NCBI GenBank assembly: GCA_049516155.1
Contig: JBEKTJ010000003.1
Coordinates: 1-64,000, forward strand
Direction: 5' to 3'
Length of the DNA stretch: 64,000 nt
DNA from: Bog-159 sp049516155
Lineage (GTDB): Bacteria > Acidobacteriota > Terriglobia > Bryobacterales > Bryobacteraceae
Translations under genes and position numbers: made by a program
Notes under the pieces: generated by a model
The model's input: the letters and a program-made list of their open reading frames with translations, nothing else
The model's database searches: none
What the model was told of the DNA's origin: nothing
Shown here: in pieces, positions 1 to 8,204 of the stretch
Numbering within the stretch: the first letter of the stretch is position 1
Layout of the letters: the number at the start of each line of letters is the position of its first letter

Positions 1-1
1 G

Positions 2-127
2 ATGGAACTGGCGAAGGATTGCCGCGAAGAAGCCTATACAACTTGGGGACACGAACTGCTCAAGCACAATGCCCGCGAGATCGGCCGATTACGCGAGCGT
101 GTCCGGCCGTTCCTGTTCCAGCGCTAG
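2..127 (+). CDS. 3' end of an upstream gene (partial)
   Basis: An open frame runs from the window edge to a TAG at 125-127 and ends ...RLRERVRPFLFQR. It is charged and probably helical. The stop lies 4 bases before the ATG of the methyltransferase at 132, which suggests co-transcription. The ATG at position 2 may simply be an internal Met, because the gene probably begins outside the window. Too little is visible to name the product. Confidence 0.45.
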   Translation: MELAKDCREEAYTTWGHELLKHNAREIGRLRERVRPFLFQR

Positions 128-131
128 AAAG

Positions 132-746
132 ATGAACGAGGCGGAGCGGATCTACTACGAGCGGCGCGCGCCGGAATACGACGATTGGTATTTGGGCGCG
201 GGTTTGTTCGCCGCGCGCGACCGTCCGGGCTGGCACGCGGAACTGGAAACTTTGCGAACGTGCCTGCGGGCGCTATCCATGCGTTCGGTGCTGGATGTGG
301 CCTGCGGCACTGGCTTCCTCACCCAGCATGTGGCGGGCCTCGTGGTCGGCCTGGACCGGAGCGCCGGAATGCTGCGCATCGCGCGCGCGCGTGTACCAGG
401 CGGGCGCGTGCTGCAAGGCGATGCGCTGCGGCTGCCCTTTGGCCCGCGCGCGTTCGAGTGCCTGATGGCATGCCATTTCTACGGACACCTGGACAGGGCC
501 ATGCGTGCGGATTTTCTGGCTGAGGGACGGCGCGTGGCCGAGCGTGTGCTTCTCGTCGACGCGGCCTGGCGCGAGGATGTGCAGCCCGAAGAAGTGCAAG
601 AACGCGTGCTCCAGGATGGCTCCCGCCACTGGGTCTACAAGCGCTACTTCACGCCCGCGCAACTGGCCGCGGAACTTGGCGGCGCGCGCGTGGTGCACGC
701 CGGCCGATGGTTCGTGGCGGCGATGCGCAATGGAACCCGTGCATAG
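132..746 (+). CDS. Class I SAM-dependent methyltransferase
   Basis: A 204-residue cytoplasmic protein of the Methyltransf_11/25 type. Motif I reads VLDVACGTGFLTQHV (about residues 73-87), followed by an acidic strand end (VVGLDRS) and motif II-like GDALRLPFGPRAFECL, the usual SAM-binding order. The N-terminus (NEAERIYYERRAPEYDDWY) is the typical cap before the Rossmann fold. I chose ATG 132 over the in-frame ATG 69 because the earlier start would overlap the upstream gene by about 60 bases and adds an unstructured Ser/Arg-rich leader. The substrate cannot be told from sequence. Confidence 0.85.
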   Translation: MNEAERIYYERRAPEYDDWYLGAGLFAARDRPGWHAELETLRTCLRALSMRSVLDVACGTGFLTQHVAGLVVGLDRSAGMLRIARARVPGGRVLQGDALRLPFGPRAFECLMACHFYGHLDRAMRADFLAEGRRVAERVLLVDAAWREDVQPEEVQERVLQDGSRHWVYKRYFTPAQLAAELGGARVVHAGRWFVAAMRNGTRA

Positions 747-788
747 TCCTATCCTGACGGCACGTGATAAATTGGGTTAGGGTACTGC

Positions 789-1508
789 ATGCGGCGCATG
801 GCAAGATGTTGCCGGTTCTGTCTCTATGTGGTGGCGTTACTGATCGCGCCGATTTCGCCGGCAGAGGAACCGGCTTGGAAATCCAAGCCAATTGCACAGT
901 GGACTGCGGAAGACGCGCAGGCAGTGCTCGCGGACTCCCCGTGGGTTCGGCATGTCGTGCCCCAGCGCCTGCGCGATCTGAGTCCCGACGAGCGCCGGAA
1001 CGGCGGGAACATGGAGGCAGGCATCGGCGAGGGCGTCGGTTTAGCCGGTCTCGGTCTGTTGGGCCCGCGCAGAGAGGCCGAAGCCTTGGCGCGGACGCAC
1101 GCCAAACCAACACCCGACGCGGTGGCAGTGCGATGGGAAAGCGCCCCCGTGCGCGCCGCGGAGCGAAGAACGGGCCAGACCGCGCCTGCATTGGCAAGTG
1201 GGCTGGAAGACGCGTACTACGCCATTATGGTATCCGGCATTCCCGTTCCCCGCCGCTGGAATCTGGCGCGGGAGCTTAAGGGAATCGCCTGTCTAAAGCG
1301 CTACCGGAAGAAAGACCTGAAGCCCTCGCGGGTCGAAATCCTGCGCGGGAATACCGGATTGGCCACGGTAGTGTATCTGTTTCCGCGTTCCGTCGAGATT
1401 ACCAGGAACGACCAGAGCGTCGAATTCGTGGCCCAGATCGATCGGCTATTTCTGGAGCAGTTCTTCAACGTCAAGGAGATGCGGTTTATGGGTCAACTAC
1501 AGCTCTAG
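789..1508 (+). CDS. Secreted conserved hypothetical protein
   Basis: A 239-residue protein with an N-terminal signal peptide (basic MRRMARCCR, hydrophobic core LYVVALLIAPIS, likely cleavage near PAE). Just after it is a QWTAEDAQAVLADSPW segment; from memory this kind of segment recurs in acidobacterial secreted proteins of unknown function. The last third (residues about 135-239) is better ordered and ends in RLFLEQFFNVKEMRFMGQL. No catalytic motif is visible. An ATG three codons in (798) is an alternative start. The function is unknown. Confidence 0.7.
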   Translation: MRRMARCCRFCLYVVALLIAPISPAEEPAWKSKPIAQWTAEDAQAVLADSPWVRHVVPQRLRDLSPDERRNGGNMEAGIGEGVGLAGLGLLGPRREAEALARTHAKPTPDAVAVRWESAPVRAAERRTGQTAPALASGLEDAYYAIMVSGIPVPRRWNLARELKGIACLKRYRKKDLKPSRVEILRGNTGLATVVYLFPRSVEITRNDQSVEFVAQIDRLFLEQFFNVKEMRFMGQLQL

Positions 1509-1672
1509 ACCCGACTGGATAAGAAAATCACCCGGCGTACCTTAATTATAAGTATCAGTACCAAAGTACTCAGCCAGTTGGCACATCTGGGTTATACTAG
1601 CAACATGCTCGGAAACGCCCTGTAACAGCGGTTCCGTGGCGAACCATTACAACAAGGGGTGAGGAATTGGGA
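1509..1672 (+). promoter_or_regulatory. Intergenic region with possible promoter of the propeller gene
   Basis: This AT-richer gap contains TATACT at 1593-1598, a fair -10 hexamer, but no convincing -35 17 bases upstream (TCAGCC). A purine-rich Shine-Dalgarno stretch (AAGGGGTGAGG, 1653-1663) precedes the next gene. The promoter call is weak; the ribosome-binding site is clear. Confidence 0.35.
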
Positions 1673-3457
1673 ATGAATCGAAGGCAGGGGTACGGCCGCA
1701 GCGGCTGTGCAACTGTCCCAAATTTTTATCGGGCGTTATTCTTAACGGCTTTTCTTGCTGTGATTTTGCCGCGTGCGGCGCGGGCGCAGACCCCTGTGCT
1801 GACGGGGCAATATAACAATTACCGGACCGGCGCCAATCTGAATGAAACCACGCTGACGCCGTCCAACGTGACGGCCGCCTCCTTCGGGTTTCTGTTCAGC
1901 CAGCCCGTTGATGCGAACATCTTCGCGCAGCCTCTTTACGTTCCCAGCCTGACCATAAACGGAGCCGTTCACAATGTCGTTTTTGCCGCGACGTTGAACA
2001 ACTCGGTCTACGCCTTCGACGCGGACACATCGCAGCTTCCGCTGTGGCAGGCATCGCTGGGCACTCCGGTTCCGATAGGAACCACCTCACAACCGACCGT
2101 AGGAATTTTGAGCACACCCGTGATCGACCTCAACTTGCAAGTGATTTTCGTGGTGACGTTCACCTACGAAAGCGCGATACCCGTGTACCGGCTGCACGCG
2201 CTCAATCTGCTGACCGGGGTCGAGATTACAAATATCCAAGTGCAAGGCGCGGTGCCGGGAACGGGCGCCGATTCTCAAGCCACGGCCTGCGCTTCATGGA
2301 ACGGCGGGACGGTGCCGCCGCCATGCATACCTTTCAAGGCCAACGAACTGTTGCAGCGCCCGGCTCTGTTGGAAGGCACTCTCAACCCGACCATCTACAT
2401 AGCGTTCGGCGCCCTCAACGGAGCGGAGACAACCAGCCCCTACCACGGCTGGCTGATCGGTTACGCATACTCGGCCGGCGCGTTCTCGCAGTTGATGATC
2501 TTCAACACTACACAAAACGAGACGCAGACGGGGCCGGCGTGTACCGGCGATAATCCTGCCTCGAACCAATGCGGACAAGGCGCGGGAATCTGGATGTCGG
2601 GCCGTGGGCCGGCATTGGATACCACGGGAATCTACGCGTCCACCGGTAACGGTGGATTCGGTGGCGCCGGCACAGGCAACTGGGGAGAATCCGTATTGCG
2701 GGTTAACAACTCGGGAGCGGTTGTGGATTCTTTTACGCCGTTCAACTACGGTGGGCTGAACCGTGACGACCTGGACCTGTGCGACGGCGGAATCATCCTG
2801 TTTACCAGCTCCAACGCGACGGTTCCGAACCTCATGCTGGCCGCTGGCAAGACCGGAGTGGTGTCCGTGTTGAACCGCGCGAGCTTGGGCGGACTCAACT
2901 CGGGGAACACGGGCGCCGTACAGACCTTCACCGCTACCACTTTGGGTTGCGGAACTGGGCCCGGCTTGGCCGGCTGCTACGAGCTCCATAGTCCGGCTTT
3001 ATGGAGCCGCACCACCGGTAACTCGGCGCTCTATGTTTGGGCGCAAGGCGATGTTCTGCGGATGTGGGACTTCAATCCCTCGACGAATCTTTTCCACGCG
3101 AACGCCACCCAAGGCACGCTGACCGCCGAGGATTATCCGGGCGCGGGTCTGGCGGTTTCCGCCAATGGAAATAGCAATGGAATCGTTTGGGCCATCGTGC
3201 CGACGACCGCTGCGAACTCGCAGGTCCAAGGGACTTTGTACGCCTTCAGCGCCTCCAACCCAGCCACTCCGTTGTGGGCAAGCACGGACTATTGGTTTCC
3301 GACCAAGTGGTCGATTCCGACGATTGCGAACGGAAAGGTGTACTTGCCTACGTCTACGATAGCCGGGGCGAGTCCCTCGTACGCTCCCGCCGTGCGGATT
3401 TATGGACTGTGTGCCAACTGCACGCAGGCCGCCCCGGTTCCGCCTTCAAAACCATAA
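1673..3457 (+). CDS. Secreted PQQ-type beta-propeller protein
   Basis: A 594-residue exported protein. A signal peptide (FYRALFLTAFLAVILPRAARAQ) ends near residue 40. The mature part resembles pyrroloquinoline-quinone-like/quinoprotein propellers: repeated blade-like strings such as VVFAATLNNSVYAFDADT, STPVIDLNLQVIFVVTF and ALYVWAQGDVLRMWDF, rich in Gly and aromatics. No dehydrogenase active-site motif or PQQ-ligand Cys pair is obvious, so it may be a binding or structural propeller rather than an oxidoreductase. The ATG at 1673 is favoured over the TTG at 1667 by spacing to the Shine-Dalgarno site AAGGGGTGAGG. Confidence 0.75.
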   Translation: MNRRQGYGRSGCATVPNFYRALFLTAFLAVILPRAARAQTPVLTGQYNNYRTGANLNETTLTPSNVTAASFGFLFSQPVDANIFAQPLYVPSLTINGAVHNVVFAATLNNSVYAFDADTSQLPLWQASLGTPVPIGTTSQPTVGILSTPVIDLNLQVIFVVTFTYESAIPVYRLHALNLLTGVEITNIQVQGAVPGTGADSQATACASWNGGTVPPPCIPFKANELLQRPALLEGTLNPTIYIAFGALNGAETTSPYHGWLIGYAYSAGAFSQLMIFNTTQNETQTGPACTGDNPASNQCGQGAGIWMSGRGPALDTTGIYASTGNGGFGGAGTGNWGESVLRVNNSGAVVDSFTPFNYGGLNRDDLDLCDGGIILFTSSNATVPNLMLAAGKTGVVSVLNRASLGGLNSGNTGAVQTFTATTLGCGTGPGLAGCYELHSPALWSRTTGNSALYVWAQGDVLRMWDFNPSTNLFHANATQGTLTAEDYPGAGLAVSANGNSNGIVWAIVPTTAANSQVQGTLYAFSASNPATPLWASTDYWFPTKWSIPTIANGKVYLPTSTIAGASPSYAPAVRIYGLCANCTQAAPVPPSKP

Positions 3458-3566
3458 ACTGGGGACGCCAAGTCGGCGTTGCCAAGAATCGGCTGGGTCG
3501 CCGCGCAGGATAGGTTCTCTCATATATTGTATCCATGCGCGGTGGCACAAAAAGGAGAAGAGTTCA

Positions 3567-4493
3567 ATGGTCGTCAAAGTACAGTATCTCGCGCTAGCGG
3601 TAGCCGTATTATCCGGAATTGGCGCCTCCGAAAAGCTGGTGGCGGCGTGCCCCAGCACAATGATCGCCTATCAGGTTTCAGGAAGGTTTGGCAGCACGCC
3701 GGTCAGCGGAGCGGACAAACTCAAACTTGCCGGAGGTCCGTTTAGCGTCACGCTCTATGGCTGCGAGTCCGAGGCGCCGAGCAAGACGGGATCGGACTAT
3801 GCGGAATATACCGGCCTCATATTGAACGGTGAGGTCAAATCTTATCTCCTCGAAGCGCCGACACATATTCGCGCAGACAATACTAGTTTGTTATTGGTGC
3901 AGCCGCCTACCGGCCTGGACTCGATCCAGTTGGGCGGCGCGGTAAAGATAGAAGGCGGTACTATCAATATCGTCGGCAACGTCGCGATTCCGAGCGGCAC
4001 CTTGACCTCGACCAGCATCGCTCCTTTTCCGAGCGTCTCGGTCGTGACCGCGAAGTCCTACTTCATTTATTCGCAGGGCGCCGACTCTACTACCTTGGCG
4101 GTGATCGGCGCCGTGGCTGGCAACGTCTACACACCGCCTGGCGCGAAAACCAGCCCGTCTCTGCATAGCGGCGCCGTCCGGGTCGTTACGGCGCATATGG
4201 ACGGCACGCAGTCCTTGCGGCCGCTAGAGGGAGCGCCAGTCGATCCGGGAGCGTCGACGGAACGGGTGATGCTGGAGTTCTACGCATCCGGCGTGCGCGA
4301 CGCGTCCGAAATCCACGTGCGGATTGCGGGACAAGAGGCGCCGGTGCTGTATTTCGGCCCGGCCGGCCACTTTCCGGGATTGGACGAAGTCATTGTGGAA
4401 ATTCCGCGCAGTCTGGCCGGGAGCGGAGAAGCCGACGTATTGCTGACCGCGGACGGGCAGACTGCCAGCCCCGTGCGCATCCACATCCAGTAA
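3567..4493 (+). CDS. Secreted protein with C-terminal TIGR03437-like module (copy 1)
   Basis: A 308-residue exported protein: signal peptide MVVKVQYLALAVAVLSGIGA, then a beta-rich body (about 30-220) and a C-terminal module (about 235-308) with FYASGVRDASEIHVRIAG, VLYFGPAGHFPGLDEV and a DGQTASPVRIHIQ end. That end strongly recalls the TIGR03437 module typical of Solibacter-like secreted proteins. ATG 3567 is fixed by AAAAGGAGAAG just upstream; the open frame extends far further 5' but overlaps the previous gene. It is a tandem paralogue of the next gene. The biochemical role is unknown; cell-surface binding is an inference. Confidence 0.75.
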   Translation: MVVKVQYLALAVAVLSGIGASEKLVAACPSTMIAYQVSGRFGSTPVSGADKLKLAGGPFSVTLYGCESEAPSKTGSDYAEYTGLILNGEVKSYLLEAPTHIRADNTSLLLVQPPTGLDSIQLGGAVKIEGGTINIVGNVAIPSGTLTSTSIAPFPSVSVVTAKSYFIYSQGADSTTLAVIGAVAGNVYTPPGAKTSPSLHSGAVRVVTAHMDGTQSLRPLEGAPVDPGASTERVMLEFYASGVRDASEIHVRIAGQEAPVLYFGPAGHFPGLDEVIVEIPRSLAGSGEADVLLTADGQTASPVRIHIQ

Positions 4494-4627
4494 CCGTCAT
4501 GCCAACGGCGGAGCGCCCCCGGGGCACGCCGCTAGAAGTGTTACTTAGGGGACCACGGACGTCCGTTTAGCGCAAGCTCGTACCATCTCCGTTCGCGGAG
4601 ACACTACAAAAAGAGAGGAAAGATTTG

Positions 4628-5557
4628 ATGAATATACAGATACGTTTTATTGCGATAGCGGCGACCGTAGTGTCCGGTTTTGCGGCCGCGGAAACCTTGG
4701 CTGCGGCGACGTGCAACAGCACGGCGATTGCCTATCAAGCTTCGGGGGAATTTGGAGCCGCTGTACTCAGTGGGCTCGACAAACTCGAATTGGCAGGCGA
4801 GCCGTTCAGCATCACTCTCTACGCCTGCGAGACCAAGGCGCCTATCAAGACGGGCTCGGACTACGCTGAATATTCGGGTCTAGTTTTGGAGGGAGAAGTC
4901 AAATCCCACCTGCTCACGACGTTCACCAAAATCAGCACCGATAAGACGACCTTCACATTGGCGGTGCCCCCTGCCGGCTACAATACGATCCAATTGACCG
5001 GCGCGGTCGTAATCGAAGGCGCTACGATAAATATCTCGGCAAACATCGCCCTGCCGGTAGGCACTTTCACCGCCACCAGCATCGCTCCTTTTGCGAGCGC
5101 GTCGATCGTCACAGCCAGATCGCAGTTCACCTATTCGCAGGGATCTGCCTCCACTAGTTTGGCGATCATCGGAACTGTGGCCGGTAACGTCTACACAGGC
5201 AGTTCCAACAAAGTCGACCCGGTTCTGCATAGCGGCGACGTGCGGGTAATCGCGAGCCATGCGGACGGTACACAATCCATGCGGCTGCTGGAAGCAGGCC
5301 CAGTCGATCCGGGTGCGTCGCTCGACAAGGTGATGCTGCAGTTCTACGCTTCCGGCATACGTGACGCGTCGGAGGTGCACGTGCGCATCGCCGGACAAGA
5401 AGTGCCGGTACTCTATTCAGGGCCTGCCGGGCATTTCCCCGGAGTGGACGAGGTCACCGTCGAAGTTCCGCGCAGCCTGGCCGGGATGGGTGAGACGGAC
5501 GTAGATCTGACGGCGGATGGCCGAACTGCCAGCCCGGTGCGGATCCATATTCAATAG
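4628..5557 (+). CDS. Secreted protein with C-terminal TIGR03437-like module (copy 2)
   Basis: A 309-residue paralogue of the preceding gene, collinear over its whole length (shared TGSDYAEY, STSIAPF, GTQSMRLLE/GTQSLRPLE, RIAGQEVPVLY, PRSLAG and TASPVRIHIQ strings). It has its own signal peptide (MNIQIRFIAIAATVVSGFAAAETLAA). Its own Shine-Dalgarno (AGAGAGGAAAG, 4612-4622) precedes ATG 4628; a TTG three bases earlier is less likely. The 134-base gap between the copies suggests an old tandem duplication with separately maintained ribosome-binding sites. The function is unknown. Confidence 0.75.
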   Translation: MNIQIRFIAIAATVVSGFAAAETLAAATCNSTAIAYQASGEFGAAVLSGLDKLELAGEPFSITLYACETKAPIKTGSDYAEYSGLVLEGEVKSHLLTTFTKISTDKTTFTLAVPPAGYNTIQLTGAVVIEGATINISANIALPVGTFTATSIAPFASASIVTARSQFTYSQGSASTSLAIIGTVAGNVYTGSSNKVDPVLHSGDVRVIASHADGTQSMRLLEAGPVDPGASLDKVMLQFYASGIRDASEVHVRIAGQEVPVLYSGPAGHFPGVDEVTVEVPRSLAGMGETDVDLTADGRTASPVRIHIQ

Positions 5558-5560
5558 TTG

Positions 5561-6016
5561 CTATTGCCCAGGTGGGGCGGACCCCATTTGACACAATGAG
5601 GGTCCGGCCGCCTGCCGGACCCGGCTGCGCACGTTCTCCATTTCTTGTGCGCTCTCATATTTCCGCCGCGGCCAGAAGAATCCGCGAAGTCCGTCTTTCT
5701 TGCGGCGCGGCACAATGTGAATGTGCAGGTGGGGTACGCTCTGGCTCACCCGGTTGTTGATTGCCACGAAAGAGCCTTCGCTTTCCATGGCCCGCTCCAC
5801 GGCTCCCGCGAGCAGCCTGGCGTTGCCGAATAAAGGTCCGATCAGGTGCGCAGGCAGATCCAGGAGCGTCTCGTAATGCGTCTTGGGGATCAGCAGGCAA
5901 TGCCCGGGAAACAGCGGGCGGTGGTCCAGAAAGGCCATCGACGACTCATCTTCAAAGACCGTGGCCGCAGGCAGTTCCCCAGCCGCAATCCGGCAAAACA
6001 AACAGGTACTCTCCAT
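5561..6016 (-). CDS. HIT-family nucleotide hydrolase
   Basis: A 151-residue histidine-triad protein. The N-terminal CLFCRIAAGELPA, with CxxC zinc-type cysteines, matches the Hint/AP4A-hydrolase branch. The active site is SVPHLHIHIVPRR (HxHxH core), and the PGHCLLIPKTHYETLLDL strand-helix precedes it. These enzymes cleave AMP from nucleotide conjugates in the cytoplasm. The C-terminal tail beyond residue 125 is non-conserved. It is divergent from the methyltransferase at 6076. TAACAT on its own strand lies 6 bases before the ATG, with no Shine-Dalgarno, so a leaderless mRNA is predicted. It converges on the secreted paralogue, with 3 bases between stops. Confidence 0.9.
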   Translation of the reverse strand: MESTCLFCRIAAGELPAATVFEDESSMAFLDHRPLFPGHCLLIPKTHYETLLDLPAHLIGPLFGNARLLAGAVERAMESEGSFVAINNRVSQSVPHLHIHIVPRRKKDGLRGFFWPRRKYESAQEMENVRSRVRQAAGPSLCQMGSAPPGQ

Positions 6017-6022
6017 CCGGCC

Positions 6023-6028
6023 ATGTTA
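6023..6028 (-). promoter_or_regulatory. -10 hexamer TAACAT of the HIT gene
   Basis: Read on the minus strand, TAACAT is followed by six bases (GGCCGG) and then the ATG. That puts the expected transcription start at the start codon. Confidence 0.4.
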
Positions 6029-6060
6029 GCGCCGCGACGGGCCGCCACCGCCGGCCCGCC

Positions 6061-6066
6061 TATAAT
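6061..6066 (+). promoter_or_regulatory. Consensus -10 TATAAT of the methyltransferase gene
   Basis: A perfect TATAAT sits in otherwise very GC-rich DNA, nine bases before GTG 6076. No Shine-Dalgarno fits in between. No good -35 is visible. Confidence 0.55.
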
Positions 6067-6075
6067 GGTTTTTCG

Positions 6076-7401
6076 GTGCCGGATCGAAACAAAGAAAAGC
6101 TCGAAGAACTCGCCCGCCTGGGTTGGTATCACAGCATCGAACTGCCGGATGGGCGCGTGATTCCCGGCTTTCAGAGTCCGGATGCCTCGCGGCGCCGCCT
6201 CGCACAGTTCCCGGTTCCGAACGATTTGCGGGGCAAGCGCGCGCTGGATATCGGCGCCTGGGACGGCTGGTTCAGCTTCGAGTTGGAGCGCCGGGGAGCG
6301 CGGGTGATGGCGATCGATTCCGCCGTCGTCGAGCGTTTCCATATCGCGAGGGAACTGCTTGGATCGCGGGCCGAATATCGCATCGCCGATGTTTGCCGCC
6401 TCTCTCCCGCGGAGATCGGATACTTCGACATCGTTATGTTTTTGGGTGTGCTATACCACTTGAAGCATCCCATGCTCGCGCTGGAAAAAGTGTGCGAACT
6501 GGCGACAGACATGGTTTGCGTGGAGTCCTTCGTCATCGACGACGGCGCCGATCCGGCGGCCAAACCTGTGATGGAGTTCTACGAAACCACGGAGTTGTGT
6601 GGACAATTCGATAACTGGGTGGGGCCGAACGCCGCCTGCCTGCTGGCCATGTGCCGCTCCGCCGGGTTTGCGCGGGTGCATTTGGAAAGCGTGCTGGACC
6701 ATCGCGCGCACGTCACCTGTTACCGCCGTTGGCCGGAATTTGAAAATCCGCGGAAGCCGGCGCCCTATCTGGTTGCGGTCGAGAACGCGGTCACGCGCGG
6801 TCGTGAGTTCTCCGCCGCGAACGACGATTACTTAGCGATCTGGTTCGAGAGCCCGCAACCGGATCTTACCGTGGCCGGCGTTTTTCCCCGTGTCGGCCCG
6901 TATGGTTCGCACCCGGTTTTCCTGGAGAATACCGGCGGCGGCGTCTGGCATGTGAACTGCAAGCTGCCGCCCGGATTGGCGCCCGGCTGGCACGCGGTTA
7001 CCCTGCGCACGACGGACAGCCCGTGGGGAAATCCTGTCGGCATCGGTGTGGATCTTCATCCCACGCAACGCCGCCTGCGCGCTGCCCACTCCGCGGCATC
7101 CGGCATTCGCATCGACATAGTGACGGATGGCAAGACCTGGGAACACAACCTCATTCACACCGGTATCCAAAGCTGCATCTCGCTGTGGGTTTCCGGCTTG
7201 CCGGAAGATGCGGCCCGGGACGCCGTCGGGGTTTGCCTGGATGGCGACGATTTGCCGGCCCTGTTCCTTTCAAAACCCGACGCGCAGGGTCTGCGCCAGA
7301 TAAATGCCATGCTGCCTTCCGGTGCGCGGCCGGGCTCCTATGCAGTGGCCGTCGTCTTCGCGGACGGCCTTTCCGAACCCGTTCCAGTGACGTTGGCCTG
7401 A
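6076..7401 (+). CDS. CmoB-like SAM methyltransferase with C-terminal beta modules
   Basis: A 441-residue protein starting at GTG 6076. Residues about 12-240 resemble the CmoB/DUF1698 group: WYHSIELPDGRVIPGF, then motif I RALDIGAWDGWFSFELERRG, AIDS, and IVMFLGVLYHLKHP. The last ~180 residues are not methyltransferase. They contain two beta-rich units, one with GGVWHVNCKLPPGLAPGWHAV and one with LRQINAMLPSGARPGSYAVAV, which resemble the repeated strands of TIGR03437-type modules normally seen in secreted proteins. There is no signal peptide. Other in-frame upstream starts would run into the divergent HIT gene. It may modify a sugar, lipid or surface component; the substrate is unknown. Confidence 0.75.
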   Translation: MPDRNKEKLEELARLGWYHSIELPDGRVIPGFQSPDASRRRLAQFPVPNDLRGKRALDIGAWDGWFSFELERRGARVMAIDSAVVERFHIARELLGSRAEYRIADVCRLSPAEIGYFDIVMFLGVLYHLKHPMLALEKVCELATDMVCVESFVIDDGADPAAKPVMEFYETTELCGQFDNWVGPNAACLLAMCRSAGFARVHLESVLDHRAHVTCYRRWPEFENPRKPAPYLVAVENAVTRGREFSAANDDYLAIWFESPQPDLTVAGVFPRVGPYGSHPVFLENTGGGVWHVNCKLPPGLAPGWHAVTLRTTDSPWGNPVGIGVDLHPTQRRLRAAHSAASGIRIDIVTDGKTWEHNLIHTGIQSCISLWVSGLPEDAARDAVGVCLDGDDLPALFLSKPDAQGLRQINAMLPSGARPGSYAVAVVFADGLSEPVPVTLA

Positions 7402-7442
7402 CCCGGCCGGAACTATGGCGCCAGGTTTGCGCCAAGTTTGGG

Positions 7443-7754
7443 CTAGGTTAACAAATCAAGCGCCGCCTGAATCTCGCTTCGGGTGTGGAGATCCCCAATG
7501 CGGGTAGTCGCTTCGATGCCTTTCCGGTAGAGCGCGCGGGCGTCTTCGCGGCGGCCTAACTTCTCCAGCGTCTGGCCTCCATGATAATAGGCCGCGGAAT
7601 AGTTCGGATTCGCAGCCAACAGCCCCTGGTAGGCCTGGATGGCATTCTCCAGGTCGCCCGAGTTGGCGTACTCCATAGCCAAACCGTAGCAGGCGAAACT
7701 GTCGTTCGGATTCTGCGCCACCATGTTCTTCAGAACTTCCAGCCGGTTGCTCAT
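7443..7754 (-). CDS. Small TPR-repeat protein
   Basis: A 103-residue cytoplasmic protein made almost entirely of tetratricopeptide helices: FACYGLAMEYANSGDLENAIQAY and YSAAYYHGGQTLEKLGRREDARALYRKGI carry the W/L-G-Y-A-A-P pattern. It is probably a protein-protein interaction adaptor. It is divergently transcribed from the gene at 7779, with 24 bases between start codons and overlapping -10 elements. The partner is unknown. Confidence 0.8.
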   Translation of the reverse strand: MSNRLEVLKNMVAQNPNDSFACYGLAMEYANSGDLENAIQAYQGLLAANPNYSAAYYHGGQTLEKLGRREDARALYRKGIEATTRIGDLHTRSEIQAALDLLT

Positions 7755-7764
7755 ACCCCTGTGT

Positions 7765-7771
7765 TACCATA
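7765..7771. promoter_or_regulatory. Overlapping divergent -10 elements
   Basis: TACCATA reads as TACCAT on the plus strand (8 bases before ATG 7779) and as TATGGT on the minus strand (11 bases before the ATG at 7754). The two divergent genes therefore appear to share one symmetrical -10 core. Confidence 0.4.
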
Positions 7772-7778
7772 CCTGCCA

Positions 7779-8204
7779 ATGGCGTGTCCTTGTTTCTTCC
7801 CGCTCGAGCGCACGCCGCTGGCCACTGGGAAACGGACCCCGCCGATGCCGCTGGGCGATTCGTGGTCGGGCGTTTGCCGCGCCTTGCCAGCCGGGGACTG
7901 GCTGCCGGATCCGCACACCGTGCACCAGCTTTGCAATTTCGGCTACGCGAGAGAGAAGTGCGCGCGCGTTCCGGCCGACGGCCCGGACGCGGTGCGATTC
8001 GGCATTTCCCACGACCGCGACGGCCTAGTCCGCATTTATTGGGTGATGGAGAAGGATCATCTGCCGTTCGCGCACGGCCCGCTCGAATATTCGCGCGCCG
8101 ATGCCGGCTTCCGGACTGCTCATCCGGATGCCTGCGTCACCCAGCAGGCGCAGGCATATGTCCGGGGCTATTTGCGCCGAAAAGGGGATTCCGGCCGCCC
8201 ATGA
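7779..8204 (+). CDS. Conserved hypothetical protein with N-terminal cysteines
   Basis: A 141-residue protein beginning MACPCFFPLERTPL, then PLGDSWSGVCRALPAG, VHQLCNFGYAREKC, and a C-terminal IYWVMEKDHLPFAHG...YVRGYLRRKG. Five or more well-spaced cysteines in the first 70 residues suggest a metal or Fe-S site, but no named motif is recognised. There is no signal peptide or membrane segment. Its last four bases overlap the start of the thioesterase gene (ATGA), so the two are translationally coupled. The ATG is preceded by a -10 rather than a Shine-Dalgarno. Confidence 0.75.
   Translation: MACPCFFPLERTPLATGKRTPPMPLGDSWSGVCRALPAGDWLPDPHTVHQLCNFGYAREKCARVPADGPDAVRFGISHDRDGLVRIYWVMEKDHLPFAHGPLEYSRADAGFRTAHPDACVTQQAQAYVRGYLRRKGDSGRP

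Noticed and set aside
1578..1598. TTGGCAC...TTATACT as a sigma-54 promoter
   Set aside because: The -24 GG is present, but the -12 GC is not at the required spacing. It is better read as a plain TATACT -10.
4501..4535. GC-rich inverted repeat after the first TIGR03437 paralogue as a terminator
   Set aside because: The stem is imperfect and there is no T-tract.
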